A stretch of DNA of 64,000 nucleotides from Zoogloea sp. (lineage in GTDB: Bacteria > Pseudomonadota > Gammaproteobacteria > Burkholderiales > Rhodocyclaceae). The position numbers were made by a program, and so were the translations under genes. Under the pieces are notes generated by a model. That model was given only the letters and a program-made list of their open reading frames with translations. It did no database searches and was not told where the DNA came from. The stretch lies in contig NZ_JAKLLN010000007.1 of the NCBI RefSeq assembly GCF_023150065.1, forward strand, positions 1 to 64,000, given 5' to 3'. Shown in pieces: positions 11,254 to 19,061 of this stretch. How positions within the stretch are numbered: position 1 is the first letter of the stretch; every line of letters starts with the position of its first letter.

Positions 11254-12047
11254 TCTCCGGTGAACTTCGGCGCGCGCTTTTCCATGAAAGCGGCCACGCC
11301 TTCGGCGTAGTCCGGGCTCCAGCCCAGCTCGCGCATGAAGCCGCCTTCAAAGGAGAGCTGCTGCTCCAGGGTGTGGCCCGGGGCGGCGTGCATGGCCTGG
11401 CGGGTCCGCACCAGGGCCTTGGTGGGCATGGCCGCCAGCTGGCTGGCCAGGGCGTCGATGCGGGCGGCGAAGGCGTCATCGGCCACGGCTTCCCAGATCA
11501 GACCCCACTCGGCGGCCTTGGCGGCCGGCAGCTTGTCGGCCAGCAAGGCCAGGCCCATGGCACGGGCCATGCCGACGCGCTGGGGCAGGAACCAGGTGCC
11601 ACCGGTATCCGGCACCAGGCCGATCTTGCTGAAAGCCTGCAGGAAGGAGGCGGACTGGCTGGCAATCACCAGATCGCAGGCCAGGGCCACGCTGGCGCCG
11701 GCACCGGCGGCGATGCCATTGACCGCGGCGATGGTGGGCACGCGCAGGTTCTGCAGGCGCAGCACCAGGGGCTTGTAGTTCTTCTCGACCACGTTGCCGA
11801 TGTCCGGCATGCCGCCGCTGGGGGTGCGGGCCATGTCCGGGTCGGCCAGATCCTGGCCGGCGCAGAAGGCGCGCCCGGCGCCGGTGAGCACCAGCACGCG
11901 GATCGAGGTGTCGGCCTGGACGGTGTCGAGGGCGTCACGCAGCTCGGCGTGCATCTCGCCGGTGAAGCTGTTGAGCTTGTCGGGGCGGTTGAGGGTCAGG
12001 CGAGCGACGCCGTCGGTGATCTCAAACAGAATGTTCTTGAATTTCAT
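11250..12047 (-). CDS. paaG: Ring-1,2-epoxyphenylacetyl-CoA isomerase PaaG
   Basis: A 265-residue crotonase-family isomerase. It converts the epoxide to oxepin-CoA and later shifts a double bond in the ring-opened product. The segments GRAFCAGQDLADPDM and GIAAGAGASVALACD are the PaaG-type oxyanion-hole motifs, and FSKIGLVPDTGGTWFLP is diagnostic for this subfamily. An AGGAGA ribosome site lies before the ATG. A 130-base gap separates it from paaN upstream. Confidence 0.96.
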   Translation of the reverse strand: MKFKNILFEITDGVARLTLNRPDKLNSFTGEMHAELRDALDTVQADTSIRVLVLTGAGRAFCAGQDLADPDMARTPSGGMPDIGNVVEKNYKPLVLRLQNLRVPTIAAVNGIAAGAGASVALACDLVIASQSASFLQAFSKIGLVPDTGGTWFLPQRVGMARAMGLALLADKLPAAKAAEWGLIWEAVADDAFAARIDALASQLAAMPTKALVRTRQAMHAAPGHTLEQQLSFEGGFMRELGWSPDYAEGVAAFMEKRAPKFTGE

Positions 12048-12177
12048 TCAAATCTCCTGAACTCGTGCAGAAATCGTAGCGAGCCCGTTCAGGCCGGTTC
12101 GAGAAGCGCAGCCGTACTCATGTACGGCGAGCATCGCAGGGCCGGGATGGGCAGGCGCAGTAGATTTATGCGCGGGT
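12048..12177. repeat. Intergenic spacer with a perfect 7-bp inverted repeat between paaN and paaG
   Basis: The spacer holds GCCGTAC-TCAT-GTACGGC at 12111-12128, a perfect hairpin without a T-run. It looks like a dispersed palindromic element or a processing/attenuation hairpin, not a classical terminator. No open reading frame with gene-like features is seen here. Confidence 0.45.
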
Positions 12178-13845
12178 TCAAACGTGGTAGCGGCGCTGAA
12201 TGACACGGAAGCGGTTGGCGACGAAGGCCGAGTCGGCATAGGACGCGTTGGCCGCCGGGTTGCCGCCGGTACCGTGGTAGTCGGAGTAGGCCGCCGACTG
12301 ATTGACGAAAACACCACCGGTGAGGTTGATGGACAGGGCCACCTTGCTGCGCCAGGTGGCCTCGGTCATGGCGTCGATGACGCTCTGCTGGGTGGAATAC
12401 ACGCCGGCAGTGAGGGCACCGTGGGTGCTGACGACCCGCTCGGACAAGGCGATGGCGGCGGCAGTGTCGGCCACCTTGACGATGAAACTGATGGGGCCGA
12501 AACGCTCCTCCATGTACGCCTTTTCATCTGCGGCGTCGCAGGCCAGCAGCACCGGGGTGCGCACCTTGGCGGCCGGGAATTCGGGGTTCTCCAGGGCGGT
12601 GGAAGCCAGCACCACCTTGCCCAGGGCACCACTGTTGGCCAGCTCGATGCGCTCGGCGGTATCGGCGGACTGGATGGCGCCCAGCACGGCGTGGGCCACT
12701 TCGGGCTTGGACAGGAAGCGCTCGATGGCCTTGCCCAGGTCGGCGCAAAACTCGTCATAGCTCTTGGGGCCGTCTTCGGTGTCGATGCCCCCGGCCGGCA
12801 CAAACAGGGCCTGGGAGGTGGTGCACATCTGGCCCGAGTACAGGGACAGGGTGAAGGCCAGATTGCCCAGCATGGCCTTGTAGGCGTTGGTGGAGTCGAT
12901 GACGATGTTGTTCACCCCGGCCAGCTCGGCATACACCTGGGCCTGGCGGCTGTTGTCGATCAGCCACTGGCCGAACACGTTGCTGCCGGTGAAATCGACG
13001 GACTTGACCGCCGGGTGGGTGGCCAGGGCCTGGGTGGTGGCGCGCTTTTCGGCCACGCACAGCGTCACCAGGTTGGGGTCGATGCCGTTTTCGGCAAGCA
13101 CGGCGCGGATGGTGCGCACGGTGATGGCGGCCGGCAGGATGGCGTTGCTGTGGGGCTTGATGATCACCGCGTTGCCGGTGGCCAGGGCGGCAAACAGGCC
13201 CGGGTAGGTGTTCCAGGTGGGGAAGGTGCCACAGCCCACCACCAGGCCAATGCCACGGCCGACGATCTGGAAGTGCTTCTTCATGACCAGCGCCGGGTTC
13301 TTGCCCTGGGGCTTTTCCCATACCGCGTCGGCGGGCACGAAGCTCTGCTCGCGCCAGGCGTAGGCGACGGCCTCGAGACCGCGGTCCTGGGCGTGGGGCG
13401 CGCCAGCCTGGAAGGCCATCATCCAGCCCTGCCCGGTGGTCATCATGACGGCGTGGGCCAGCTCGAAGCTCTGCTTGTTGAGGCGGTCGAGGATCTCGGC
13501 GCAGATGCCGGTGCGGCCATCGGCACCCACCGCCTGCCAGCCCTGCATGGCGGCCAGACCGGCGGCGATCAGGGCCTCCGGATCACACACGGGGTAGCTC
13601 ACCCCCAGGGCCACGCCGTAGGGCGAGGACTCACCACCATGCCAGCCGCTCTGGCCCGGCTGGCCGAGCTCGAAGGGCTTGCCCAGGTGGGCTTCGAAAG
13701 CACGCTTGCCGTCATCAGGAGCCGTTTCGCCATACAGCTTGGGGCTGGGCATCTCGGGATAGGCCGACCAGTAGCTGCGGGTGGCGATGGCGCCCAGGGC
13801 GCCCTCCAGGGTGGCGCGATGCTTCTCGAACAGGGGGTGAGTCAT
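12178..13845 (-). CDS. paaN: Phenylacetate degradation aldehyde dehydrogenase PaaN (PaaZ aldehyde dehydrogenase part)
   Basis: A 555-residue aldehyde dehydrogenase-superfamily protein that oxidises the semialdehyde formed when the oxepin-CoA ring is opened. E. coli PaaZ (about 680 residues) joins this domain to a MaoC-like hydratase. Here the protein stops after the dehydrogenase part (last residues VIQRRYHV), so the hydrolytic ring-opening step must come from another enzyme. The visible catalytic region is SGQMCTTSQALFVP with its cysteine, and VDFTGSNVFGQ lies before it. A GGAG site precedes the start, and a sigma-70-like promoter lies at 13883-13911. First gene of the operon. Confidence 0.94.
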   Translation of the reverse strand: MTHPLFEKHRATLEGALGAIATRSYWSAYPEMPSPKLYGETAPDDGKRAFEAHLGKPFELGQPGQSGWHGGESSPYGVALGVSYPVCDPEALIAAGLAAMQGWQAVGADGRTGICAEILDRLNKQSFELAHAVMMTTGQGWMMAFQAGAPHAQDRGLEAVAYAWREQSFVPADAVWEKPQGKNPALVMKKHFQIVGRGIGLVVGCGTFPTWNTYPGLFAALATGNAVIIKPHSNAILPAAITVRTIRAVLAENGIDPNLVTLCVAEKRATTQALATHPAVKSVDFTGSNVFGQWLIDNSRQAQVYAELAGVNNIVIDSTNAYKAMLGNLAFTLSLYSGQMCTTSQALFVPAGGIDTEDGPKSYDEFCADLGKAIERFLSKPEVAHAVLGAIQSADTAERIELANSGALGKVVLASTALENPEFPAAKVRTPVLLACDAADEKAYMEERFGPISFIVKVADTAAAIALSERVVSTHGALTAGVYSTQQSVIDAMTEATWRSKVALSINLTGGVFVNQSAAYSDYHGTGGNPAANASYADSAFVANRFRVIQRRYHV

Positions 13846-13882
13846 TGTCTTGTCTCCGGTTGGGTGTGTTCTCCTGACTCAA

Positions 13883-13911
13883 ACGTTACAAATACACATG
13901 ATCTATGTCAA
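13883..13911 (-). promoter_or_regulatory. Putative sigma-70 promoter of the paa operon
   Basis: On the minus strand TTGACA (13906-13911) is followed after exactly 17 bases by TAACGT (13883-13888). The -35 box is perfect and the -10 box is weak, which fits an activated or repressed catabolic promoter. The -10 box overlaps a GTTACAAAT half-site resembling the shared operator words at 14158 and 19050. Confidence 0.5.
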
Positions 13912-14083
13912 TGCTTGGTATCGAATTTATCTGGTAGAAAACCATCAAATTCTGCAATTCAGAACTTGTTTACAACTAAGAAATACAAATAAAAACAGAA
14001 ACTTAAACAATATTTTTAGGCCCATAAGCGGGATTTAAAGAATTTTTTTATGGCTGAGCTGTTTTCCCACTCCAAACAAAAGC

Positions 14084-14169
14084 GATACGTTTTTGTTGAC
14101 GTTTAATTTGTTTTTGTATCATTATTGACCTCACAAACCACATGGGTTTGGGTCACTATCGATTACAAA
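14084..14169. promoter_or_regulatory. Putative operator, copy 1 (GATAC / TTTTGTATCATT / ATCGATTACAAA)
   Basis: GATAC at 14084-14088 faces GTATC at 14116-14120. TTTTGTATCATT (14112-14123) and ATCGATTACAAA (14158-14169) form an imperfect inverted pair. Both 12-base words occur again, exactly, upstream of livH at 19025 and 19050, with the distance between them changed by 21 bases, about two helical turns. Binding by PaaX or the IclR-type regulator is inferred. Confidence 0.5.
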
Positions 14170-14191
14170 CAGAGCACACCAAGGAGGAGTC

Positions 14192-15220
14192 ATGGCCAGT
14201 CACAAGGAACGTTTTGCCGACAAGATGGAGTTTCCGCCGGAAACCGCGCAACCCAACATCTATCCCCTGTCGTGGAACAGCAAGACCAAGAAGCTGCAGG
14301 AGGTCTGGGAGGCTTCCCTGCGCGAGAACTGGGATCCGGAGAAGCTGCCCTGGGACACCCTGGACCTGGACAGCTACACCTGGGAAGAGCGGGAATCGAT
14401 CGCTTACTGGTGGAGCCTGCTGTCGGTGTTTGACGCCTCCGCGCCGCCGGTCTTCGCCGAGGCCCTGATCAAGACCTACGAAGTGCATGAGGAAGACCCC
14501 GTGCGCAAGTGCTTCTTCTCGGTAACCCGGGACGAGCAGAACCACGAGATCATGTGCGGGCTGGCCATCACCCGGCTGCTCGGCCACCCCGACCCGCTGA
14601 CCTATCAGCCCAAGACCGAGCTCGGCAAACGCCTGCAGAAGAACGTGGCCTGGCTGTACTTCAACGGCGGCCGCTACTGGACTGGCTACAAGCAGGCCGT
14701 GCCCAAGTACGACCTGGCCGTACTGTTCAGCTCCTTCCTGATGGGCGAGATCGCCGCCGCCACCATCTTCAAGCAGATGTACGAGAACTCCCGCGAGGCG
14801 GTGTTCAAGGAAGGCTTCCGCAACATCGGCCGCGACGAAGGCCGCCACATGGCCATCTGCATGGCGGTGATGGAGCGCGACTACCCGGGTCTCAAGGAAG
14901 AGACCAAGTCCATCGTCACCAAGCAGATCCGTGCCGGCTACCTGTTCCTGTCCGCCGTGCTGTTCGAGCCGCCCATGGAGTTCTGGGACCTGCCCGCCGA
15001 CTTCATCGACAACCAGCGCGAGGCCGAGGAAGTGGCCCGCGGCGCAGGCTTCGGCATTCCCACCTACGAGGCCAAACTGCAGAACTGGAAGAACGCCATG
15101 ATCAACCTGAAGGGTGTGCTCGACCGCTACAACATCCCCTTCCCTGCCATCCCCGAGGTTGGCATCACCGGTCAGGAGGTCAGCGATCTGGATATGGAAG
15201 ACATCATCCCGGTGTTCTGA
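14192..15220 (+). CDS. R2-like (ferritin-fold) diiron oxygenase of unknown substrate
   Basis: A 342-residue helical protein of the ferritin/R2-like diiron superfamily. Two ExxH motifs are clear: E115-x-x-H118 (RDEQNHE) and E216-x-x-H219 (RDEGRHM). E186 (LMGEIAA) and an acidic residue near 90-101 are plausible further ligands, giving a complete carboxylate-bridged site. It is not PaaA, BoxB or a ribonucleotide reductase subunit by length or motifs. The next gene is a dedicated ferredoxin-type reductase, so together they look like a two-component oxygenase. The gene sits between the paa operon and paaX with a strong AAGGAGGAG site. The substrate is unknown; an aromatic acid, CoA ester or side-chain oxidation feeding the pathway is only a guess. 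Confidence 0.8.
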   Translation: MASHKERFADKMEFPPETAQPNIYPLSWNSKTKKLQEVWEASLRENWDPEKLPWDTLDLDSYTWEERESIAYWWSLLSVFDASAPPVFAEALIKTYEVHEEDPVRKCFFSVTRDEQNHEIMCGLAITRLLGHPDPLTYQPKTELGKRLQKNVAWLYFNGGRYWTGYKQAVPKYDLAVLFSSFLMGEIAAATIFKQMYENSREAVFKEGFRNIGRDEGRHMAICMAVMERDYPGLKEETKSIVTKQIRAGYLFLSAVLFEPPMEFWDLPADFIDNQREAEEVARGAGFGIPTYEAKLQNWKNAMINLKGVLDRYNIPFPAIPEVGITGQEVSDLDMEDIIPVF

Positions 15221-15241
15221 CCGGCCCGATAACACCAGACC

Positions 15242-15267
15242 GTGGGGTCGCATCCATTCGACCCCAC
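15242..15267. repeat. Perfect 9-bp palindrome GTGGGGTCG...CGACCCCAC
   Basis: The two 9-base arms (15242-15250 and 15259-15267) are perfectly complementary around an 8-base loop, between the diiron gene and its reductase. No T-run follows, so it is more like a REP-type palindrome or mRNA-stabilising hairpin than a terminator. One arm recurs at 101-109, and a near copy (TTCGACCCCGCAC) lies at about 33671. Confidence 0.6.
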
Positions 15268-15286
15268 ATAAAAACAGGAAACCCCA

Positions 15287-16336
15287 ATGTCCCGCATCAT
15301 CATGCAACCCTCGGGCAAGTCGGTGGACTGCGCCTATGGCGACACCGTCCTGATGGCCCTCGAGAAGGCTGGCTACGCCCTTCCCAACAACTGCCGCGCC
15401 GGTGCCTGCGGTGAATGCAAGGTCAAGGTCACGGCGGGCCAGTTCGACCAGGGCATGGTCCTGGACATGGCCCTGTCCCAGGAAGAGCGCCGCCAGGGCT
15501 ACGGCCTGATGTGCATGGCCAAGCCCATCTCCGACGAGCTGACCATCGAGTGGGGCACCGAAGACGCCAAGCCCAAGCTCTTTCCGCCTCGGGAGGACGC
15601 CCTCTTCGTGCTCGTCGACAAGCGCCAGGTGGCCGAGCGGGTGGTCGAGCTGCGCCTGCGCCCGGTGGGCCAGCCGATCCGCTACTGGCCGGGCCAGTAC
15701 GTCACCCTGGGCAACCCCCGGGCCGACATCCCCGCCCGGGCCTACTCCATCTCCAACGCCCCGCGCCCGGATGGCGAGCTGGTGCTGCAGGTGGCCCGGG
15801 CCGACGACGGCCTCACCAGCCAGTGGGTCCATGACAGCCTGGCGGTGGGCGACAGCGTGAAACTCTCCGGCGCCTACGGCACCTTCATCGGCGACCCCGG
15901 CGTAGACACGCCCGTGCTGTGCCTGGCGGCCGGCACCGGCCTCGCGCCCATCCTCGCCCTCACCGAAGCGGCCCTGCGCCGGGGCTTCCGCAAGCCGGTC
16001 ACCGTGATCTTCTCGGCCCGCAGCGAAGCCGATGTGTACAGCCGCGGCATGCTGGCCTGGTGGCGCACCAAGCACCGCAACTTCGACTACAAGATCACCC
16101 TGACCCGTGAAGTCCGCGATGACAGCCTGTCCGGCCGCATCGACAGCGTACTGCCCGGACTCTTCCCGGACCTGTCGAAGCACACCGTATTTGCAGCCGG
16201 CAGCCCGGCCTTCGTGGATAGTTGCGTGGCCACGGTAAAAGCGCTGGGAGCCCTGCCGGAGCGGGTGCATACGGAAGGCTTTTTTGCCCAGCAGCAGCCG
16301 GTGGTGGCCGATGCGGATCACCTCCTCAACTTCTGA
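15287..16336 (+). CDS. NAD(P)H:ferredoxin-type oxygenase reductase
   Basis: A 349-residue flavo-iron-sulfur reductase with the [2Fe-2S] domain first and the FNR domain second, the order seen in phenol hydroxylase (DmpP), BenC and CDP-glucoseen reductases. Cluster ligands are in NCRAGACGECKV (C-x4-C-x2-C), with the distal cysteine in YGLMCMAKP. RAYSISNAP binds FAD, and CLAAGTGLAPI binds the nicotinamide nucleotide. It starts 66 bases after the diiron oxygenase gene, across a strong palindrome. It most likely supplies electrons to that protein; electron transfer to PaaA is less likely because paaE is present. Confidence 0.85.
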   Translation: MSRIIMQPSGKSVDCAYGDTVLMALEKAGYALPNNCRAGACGECKVKVTAGQFDQGMVLDMALSQEERRQGYGLMCMAKPISDELTIEWGTEDAKPKLFPPREDALFVLVDKRQVAERVVELRLRPVGQPIRYWPGQYVTLGNPRADIPARAYSISNAPRPDGELVLQVARADDGLTSQWVHDSLAVGDSVKLSGAYGTFIGDPGVDTPVLCLAAGTGLAPILALTEAALRRGFRKPVTVIFSARSEADVYSRGMLAWWRTKHRNFDYKITLTREVRDDSLSGRIDSVLPGLFPDLSKHTVFAAGSPAFVDSCVATVKALGALPERVHTEGFFAQQQPVVADADHLLNF

Positions 16337-16418
16337 GCCGCCCCGGAAGCGCGCTACCCATAAGGCGGGCGAGTCGCTAAACTCGCCGCTTTCGTGCTCC
16401 ACCCCCACGCCGGCTACA

Positions 16419-17363
16419 GTGCTTTCCCCCGTTCAGAAACGCCTCGACGACTTTCGACAGCAAGGCCGCGTGCAGGCCGGCTCGCTCATCATTTCGGTGT
16501 TCGGCGACGCCGCGCTCCCCCGGGGCGGGCGGATCTGGCTGGGCAGCCTGATCCGCCTGCTCGAGCCCCTGGAGCTCAACGAGCGCCTGGTGCGCACCTC
16601 GGTCTTCCGTCTCGCCAAGGAGGAATGGCTGCGCACCGAGCCCTCGGGGCGGCGCACCGACTACCTGCTCACACCCTCCGGTCAGCGCCGCTTCGAGGAA
16701 GCCTCGCGGCACATCTACGCCTCCAGCGCCCCCCAGTGGGACCGCCGCTGGCGCCTGATCGTCACCGTGGGCGACCTCGCCCCGAAAGAGCGCGAGGCCC
16801 TGCGGCGCGCCCTGTTCTGGCAGGGTTTCGGGGTGATCGGCGGAGACTGCTTCGTGCACCCCAGCGCCGACCTGTCGGCGGCCTTCGACGCCCTGATCGC
16901 CGAAGGCCTGTCGGATCTGCTGGGCAAACTCAAGCCCCTGCTCGCCGCCGACGCCCAGTTCGGCAACGCTGCCAACGACGTGGACATGGTGCACGGCGCC
17001 TGGAACCTGGAACGCCTGGCCGACATGTACGCCGAGTTTGTCGACCGCTACCAGCCGGTGCTGGCCCAGCTGCGGGCCGACGTGCAGGAGGACATCGACG
17101 GGGAAAGTGCCTTCCTGCTGCGCACCCTGCTGATCCACGACTACCGGCGCCTGCTGCTGCGTGACCCGGAGCTGCCCGACGTGCTGCTGCCCGCCGAGTG
17201 GCCGGGCCAGAAGGCCCGCCTGCTGTGCAAGGAGGTCTACCGCCGCCTGCTGCCCGCCTCCGAGGGTCATCTGGACACCCTCTTCCAGCTCGCCAACGGC
17301 CAGACACCGGAAGCCTCCCCCCTGCTCCTCGAACGCTTCCGCGAAGCCGACCCCCTGGCCTGA
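16419..17363 (+). CDS. paaX: Phenylacetate catabolon transcriptional repressor PaaX
   Basis: GntR-like repressor that in known systems releases its operators on binding phenylacetyl-CoA. The 314-residue reading from GTG 16419 has an N-terminal winged-helix region (around GGRIWLGSLIRLLEPLELNERLVRTSVFRLAKEEWL, interrupted here by no gap) and a PaaX C-terminal domain ending RLLPASEGHLDTLFQLANG. The start is uncertain: no good ribosome site precedes the GTG, and in-frame ATGs at 16284 and 16311 would overlap the reductase gene. Length from the GTG fits the family (about 305-315). Probable targets are the paa promoters near 13.9 kb, 18.0 kb and 19.0 kb. Confidence 0.9.
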   Translation: MLSPVQKRLDDFRQQGRVQAGSLIISVFGDAALPRGGRIWLGSLIRLLEPLELNERLVRTSVFRLAKEEWLRTEPSGRRTDYLLTPSGQRRFEEASRHIYASSAPQWDRRWRLIVTVGDLAPKEREALRRALFWQGFGVIGGDCFVHPSADLSAAFDALIAEGLSDLLGKLKPLLAADAQFGNAANDVDMVHGAWNLERLADMYAEFVDRYQPVLAQLRADVQEDIDGESAFLLRTLLIHDYRRLLLRDPELPDVLLPAEWPGQKARLLCKEVYRRLLPASEGHLDTLFQLANGQTPEASPLLLERFREADPLA

Positions 17364-17372
17364 AGGCCCGGC

Positions 17373-17993
17373 TCAGCCCTCCTTCTTGCGCAGTGCCACC
17401 AGGGGCACCACGTCGGGCAGGTGGATGCGTTTGCGGTCGGGTTCGATTTCGGTGAGCGGGTCGGTCTCCACCAGGGTGGCGAGGCAGCGTCGGGTGAGAT
17501 CCTGATACGTTGCCGTCCCCTCCCCTTTCCAGCGGATCTCCTCCTCGCTGAGCTCGCGGATGACCTTGGCAGGCATGCCGGCCACCAGCACCCGTGGCGG
17601 AATCTCTGCGCCGGCCTTGACGAAGGCCGATGCCGCCACGATGGAGGATTCGCCGATCACCGCGTTGTCCATGATCACCGCGTTCATGCCCACCAGGGCG
17701 TTGCGACCGATACGGCAGCCATGCAGCACCGCGCCGTGCCCAATGTGGCCGTCCTGCTCCACCACGGTGTCCGTACCGGGAAAACCGTGCATGACGCAGG
17801 TATCCTGGACATTGGCCCCCTCCTCGAGGATCAGCCGGCCGAAGTCACCGCGCAGGCTGGCGCAGGGGCCCACGTAGCAGCCCGGGCCGACGATCACGTC
17901 ACCGATGAGCACAGCAGAAGGGTGAACGTAGGCGCTGGGGTGCACCACCGGAACGATGCCGTCGATGGCATACACACGCAAAGTTGTCGTCAT
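17373..17993 (-). CDS. paaY: Phenylacetate pathway thioesterase PaaY (gamma-carbonic anhydrase fold)
   Basis: A 206-residue left-handed beta-helix protein of the hexapeptide-repeat family. In related bacteria PaaY hydrolyses CoA esters such as the dead-end 2-hydroxycyclohepta-1,4,6-triene-1-formyl-CoA. The hexapeptide pattern covers roughly residues 14-135, with the metal-ligand-type histidines in TCVMHGFPG and [12 protein letters not shown]. The ATG at 17993 is preceded by AAGGAGA. An upstream in-frame start at 18050 adds a non-conserved tail. It converges with paaX. Confidence 0.93.
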   Translation of the reverse strand: MTTTLRVYAIDGIVPVVHPSAYVHPSAVLIGDVIVGPGCYVGPCASLRGDFGRLILEEGANVQDTCVMHGFPGTDTVVEQDGHIGHGAVLHGCRIGRNALVGMNAVIMDNAVIGESSIVAASAFVKAGAEIPPRVLVAGMPAKVIRELSEEEIRWKGEGTATYQDLTRRCLATLVETDPLTEIEPDRKRIHLPDVVPLVALRKKEG

Positions 17994-18012
17994 GATTGGC
18001 TGTCTCCTTGGC

Positions 18013-18044
18013 TTGACACTGGGTTTCTTATGATGAAATCTATT
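18013..18044. promoter_or_regulatory. Divergent promoter zone of paaY and the iclR-type gene
   Basis: TTGACACTGGGTTTCTTATGAT at 18013-18034 resembles the stretch upstream of livH (TTGACTAGGGATTTTGTATCAT at 19014-19035): both start with TTGAC and end in a TATnAT word at the same distance. It may be a shared regulator site, or simply a -35 hexamer plus chance similarity. Confidence 0.35.
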
Positions 18045-18088
18045 GTGCAATACGTAACACCCATCACCTTACCCGAGAATTCACGATC

Positions 18089-18898
18089 ATGAGTGACGAG
18101 CTGGAAGGCAAACACGGCGTCCAGTCCCTGGAAGTGGGCATGGGCATCCTCAAAGCCATGGTGAGCGGCAAACGCTCCATGATGCTCAAGGACATCGCAG
18201 CGGCTGCCGAGATGCCCCCCTCCAAGGCCCACCGCTATCTGGTCAGCCTGATCCGGGCCGGCCTCGTGGAGCAGGACCCGCTGACCTCCCGCTACAACCT
18301 GGGGCCCTTCGCCCTCAACATCGGGCTCGTCGCCATCGACCGCCTCGACCGGGTGCGGGTGGGCATGGCCGCCATCGCCGAACTCCGCGACCAGATCAAC
18401 GAGACCACGGCGCTGGCCGTGTGGGGCGACAACGGCCCCGTGGTGGTGCGCTGGGAACGCCCGCGCCGGGCCATCACGGTGAACGTGGTCACGGGCACCC
18501 GCCTCAGCCTGCTCAACTCGGCCGCCGGGCGGGTGTTTGCCACCTGGCTGCCCCGCACCCAGATCGACCCTCTGCTGGAGCAGGAACTCCTCAGCGAAAA
18601 AAGAACGCCCCCCGGCGTCCATACCCTGAAAGACGCCCACGCCCTGCTGGCCGAAGTCGAGGCCCGGGGTGTGGCCGCCATCACCGGCAATTACATGGTG
18701 AAGGGTGTCGAGGCGCTTTCTGCCCCGGTGTTCAACTTCAAGAACGAGCTCACCATGGCCCTGATCATCGTGGGGGTGGAAGGATCGGTGGACATGGGCC
18801 CCGACAGCAGCGTGATCGCCGAACTCAAGCGGGCCGCCGACTCCCTGTCGCGCCGCCTGGGTTCAACCCGGGATGGCAACGCCCCTCCGGCCGACTGA
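18089..18898 (+). CDS. IclR-family transcriptional regulator
   Basis: A 269-residue regulator with an N-terminal winged helix (about 10-75, recognition segment AEMPPSKAHRYLVSLIRAGLV) and a C-terminal IclR effector domain (about 85-255, with AAGRVFATWLP and the GVEALSAPVFN core). It is divergent from paaY and followed, after a terminator, by livHMGF. It is probably a local regulator responding to an aromatic acid or CoA ester, controlling paaY, itself or the transporter (inference). The effector cannot be read from the sequence. Confidence 0.9.
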   Translation: MSDELEGKHGVQSLEVGMGILKAMVSGKRSMMLKDIAAAAEMPPSKAHRYLVSLIRAGLVEQDPLTSRYNLGPFALNIGLVAIDRLDRVRVGMAAIAELRDQINETTALAVWGDNGPVVVRWERPRRAITVNVVTGTRLSLLNSAAGRVFATWLPRTQIDPLLEQELLSEKRTPPGVHTLKDAHALLAEVEARGVAAITGNYMVKGVEALSAPVFNFKNELTMALIIVGVEGSVDMGPDSSVIAELKRAADSLSRRLGSTRDGNAPPAD

Positions 18899-18948
18899 CC
18901 CCACCACCTTGCCCACGGGCGGAACAGCTCTTTCTGCCCGAAGCTCCA

Positions 18949-18981
18949 CCCCGCGCTGCCCACGGCAGACGCGGGGTTTTT
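18949..18981 (+). terminator. Rho-independent terminator after the iclR-type gene
   Basis: CCCCGCGCTGCC pairs with GGCAGACGCGGGG (one bulged A) around a CAC loop and is followed by TTTTT. It separates the regulator from the livH promoter. Confidence 0.85.
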
Positions 18982-18997
18982 CCTTTCAGGGCATTTC

Positions 18998-19061
18998 GAT
19001 ACATATTTTTGTCTTGACTAGGGATTTTGTATCATTTCTAATCTGCAGAATCGATTACAAA
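18998..19061. promoter_or_regulatory. Putative operator, copy 2, upstream of livH
   Basis: GATAC at 18998-19002 faces GTATC at 19029-19033. TTTTGTATCATT is at 19025-19036 and ATCGATTACAAA at 19050-19061. Both 12-mers are identical to those upstream of the diiron gene, which suggests that the same regulator controls the two plus-strand units. Confidence 0.5.

Larger units (their letters stand above)
13846..14191. promoter_or_regulatory. Divergent AT-rich promoter region between paaN and the diiron gene
   Basis: A 346-base region, much more AT-rich than its surroundings, separates two divergent transcription units. It holds the paaN promoter, a CGTTACAAAT half-site (13884-13893), GATAC at 14084-14088, TTTTGTATCATT at 14112-14123 and ATCGATTACAAA at 14158-14169. 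The last two words recur exactly upstream of livH. The strong AAGGAGGAG ribosome site of the plus-strand gene ends it. No small gene is seen. Confidence 0.7.

Noticed and set aside
14156-16408. A 750-codon minus-strand frame opposite the diiron gene and its reductase
   Set aside because: Antisense to two recognisable genes with ribosome sites and intact motifs.
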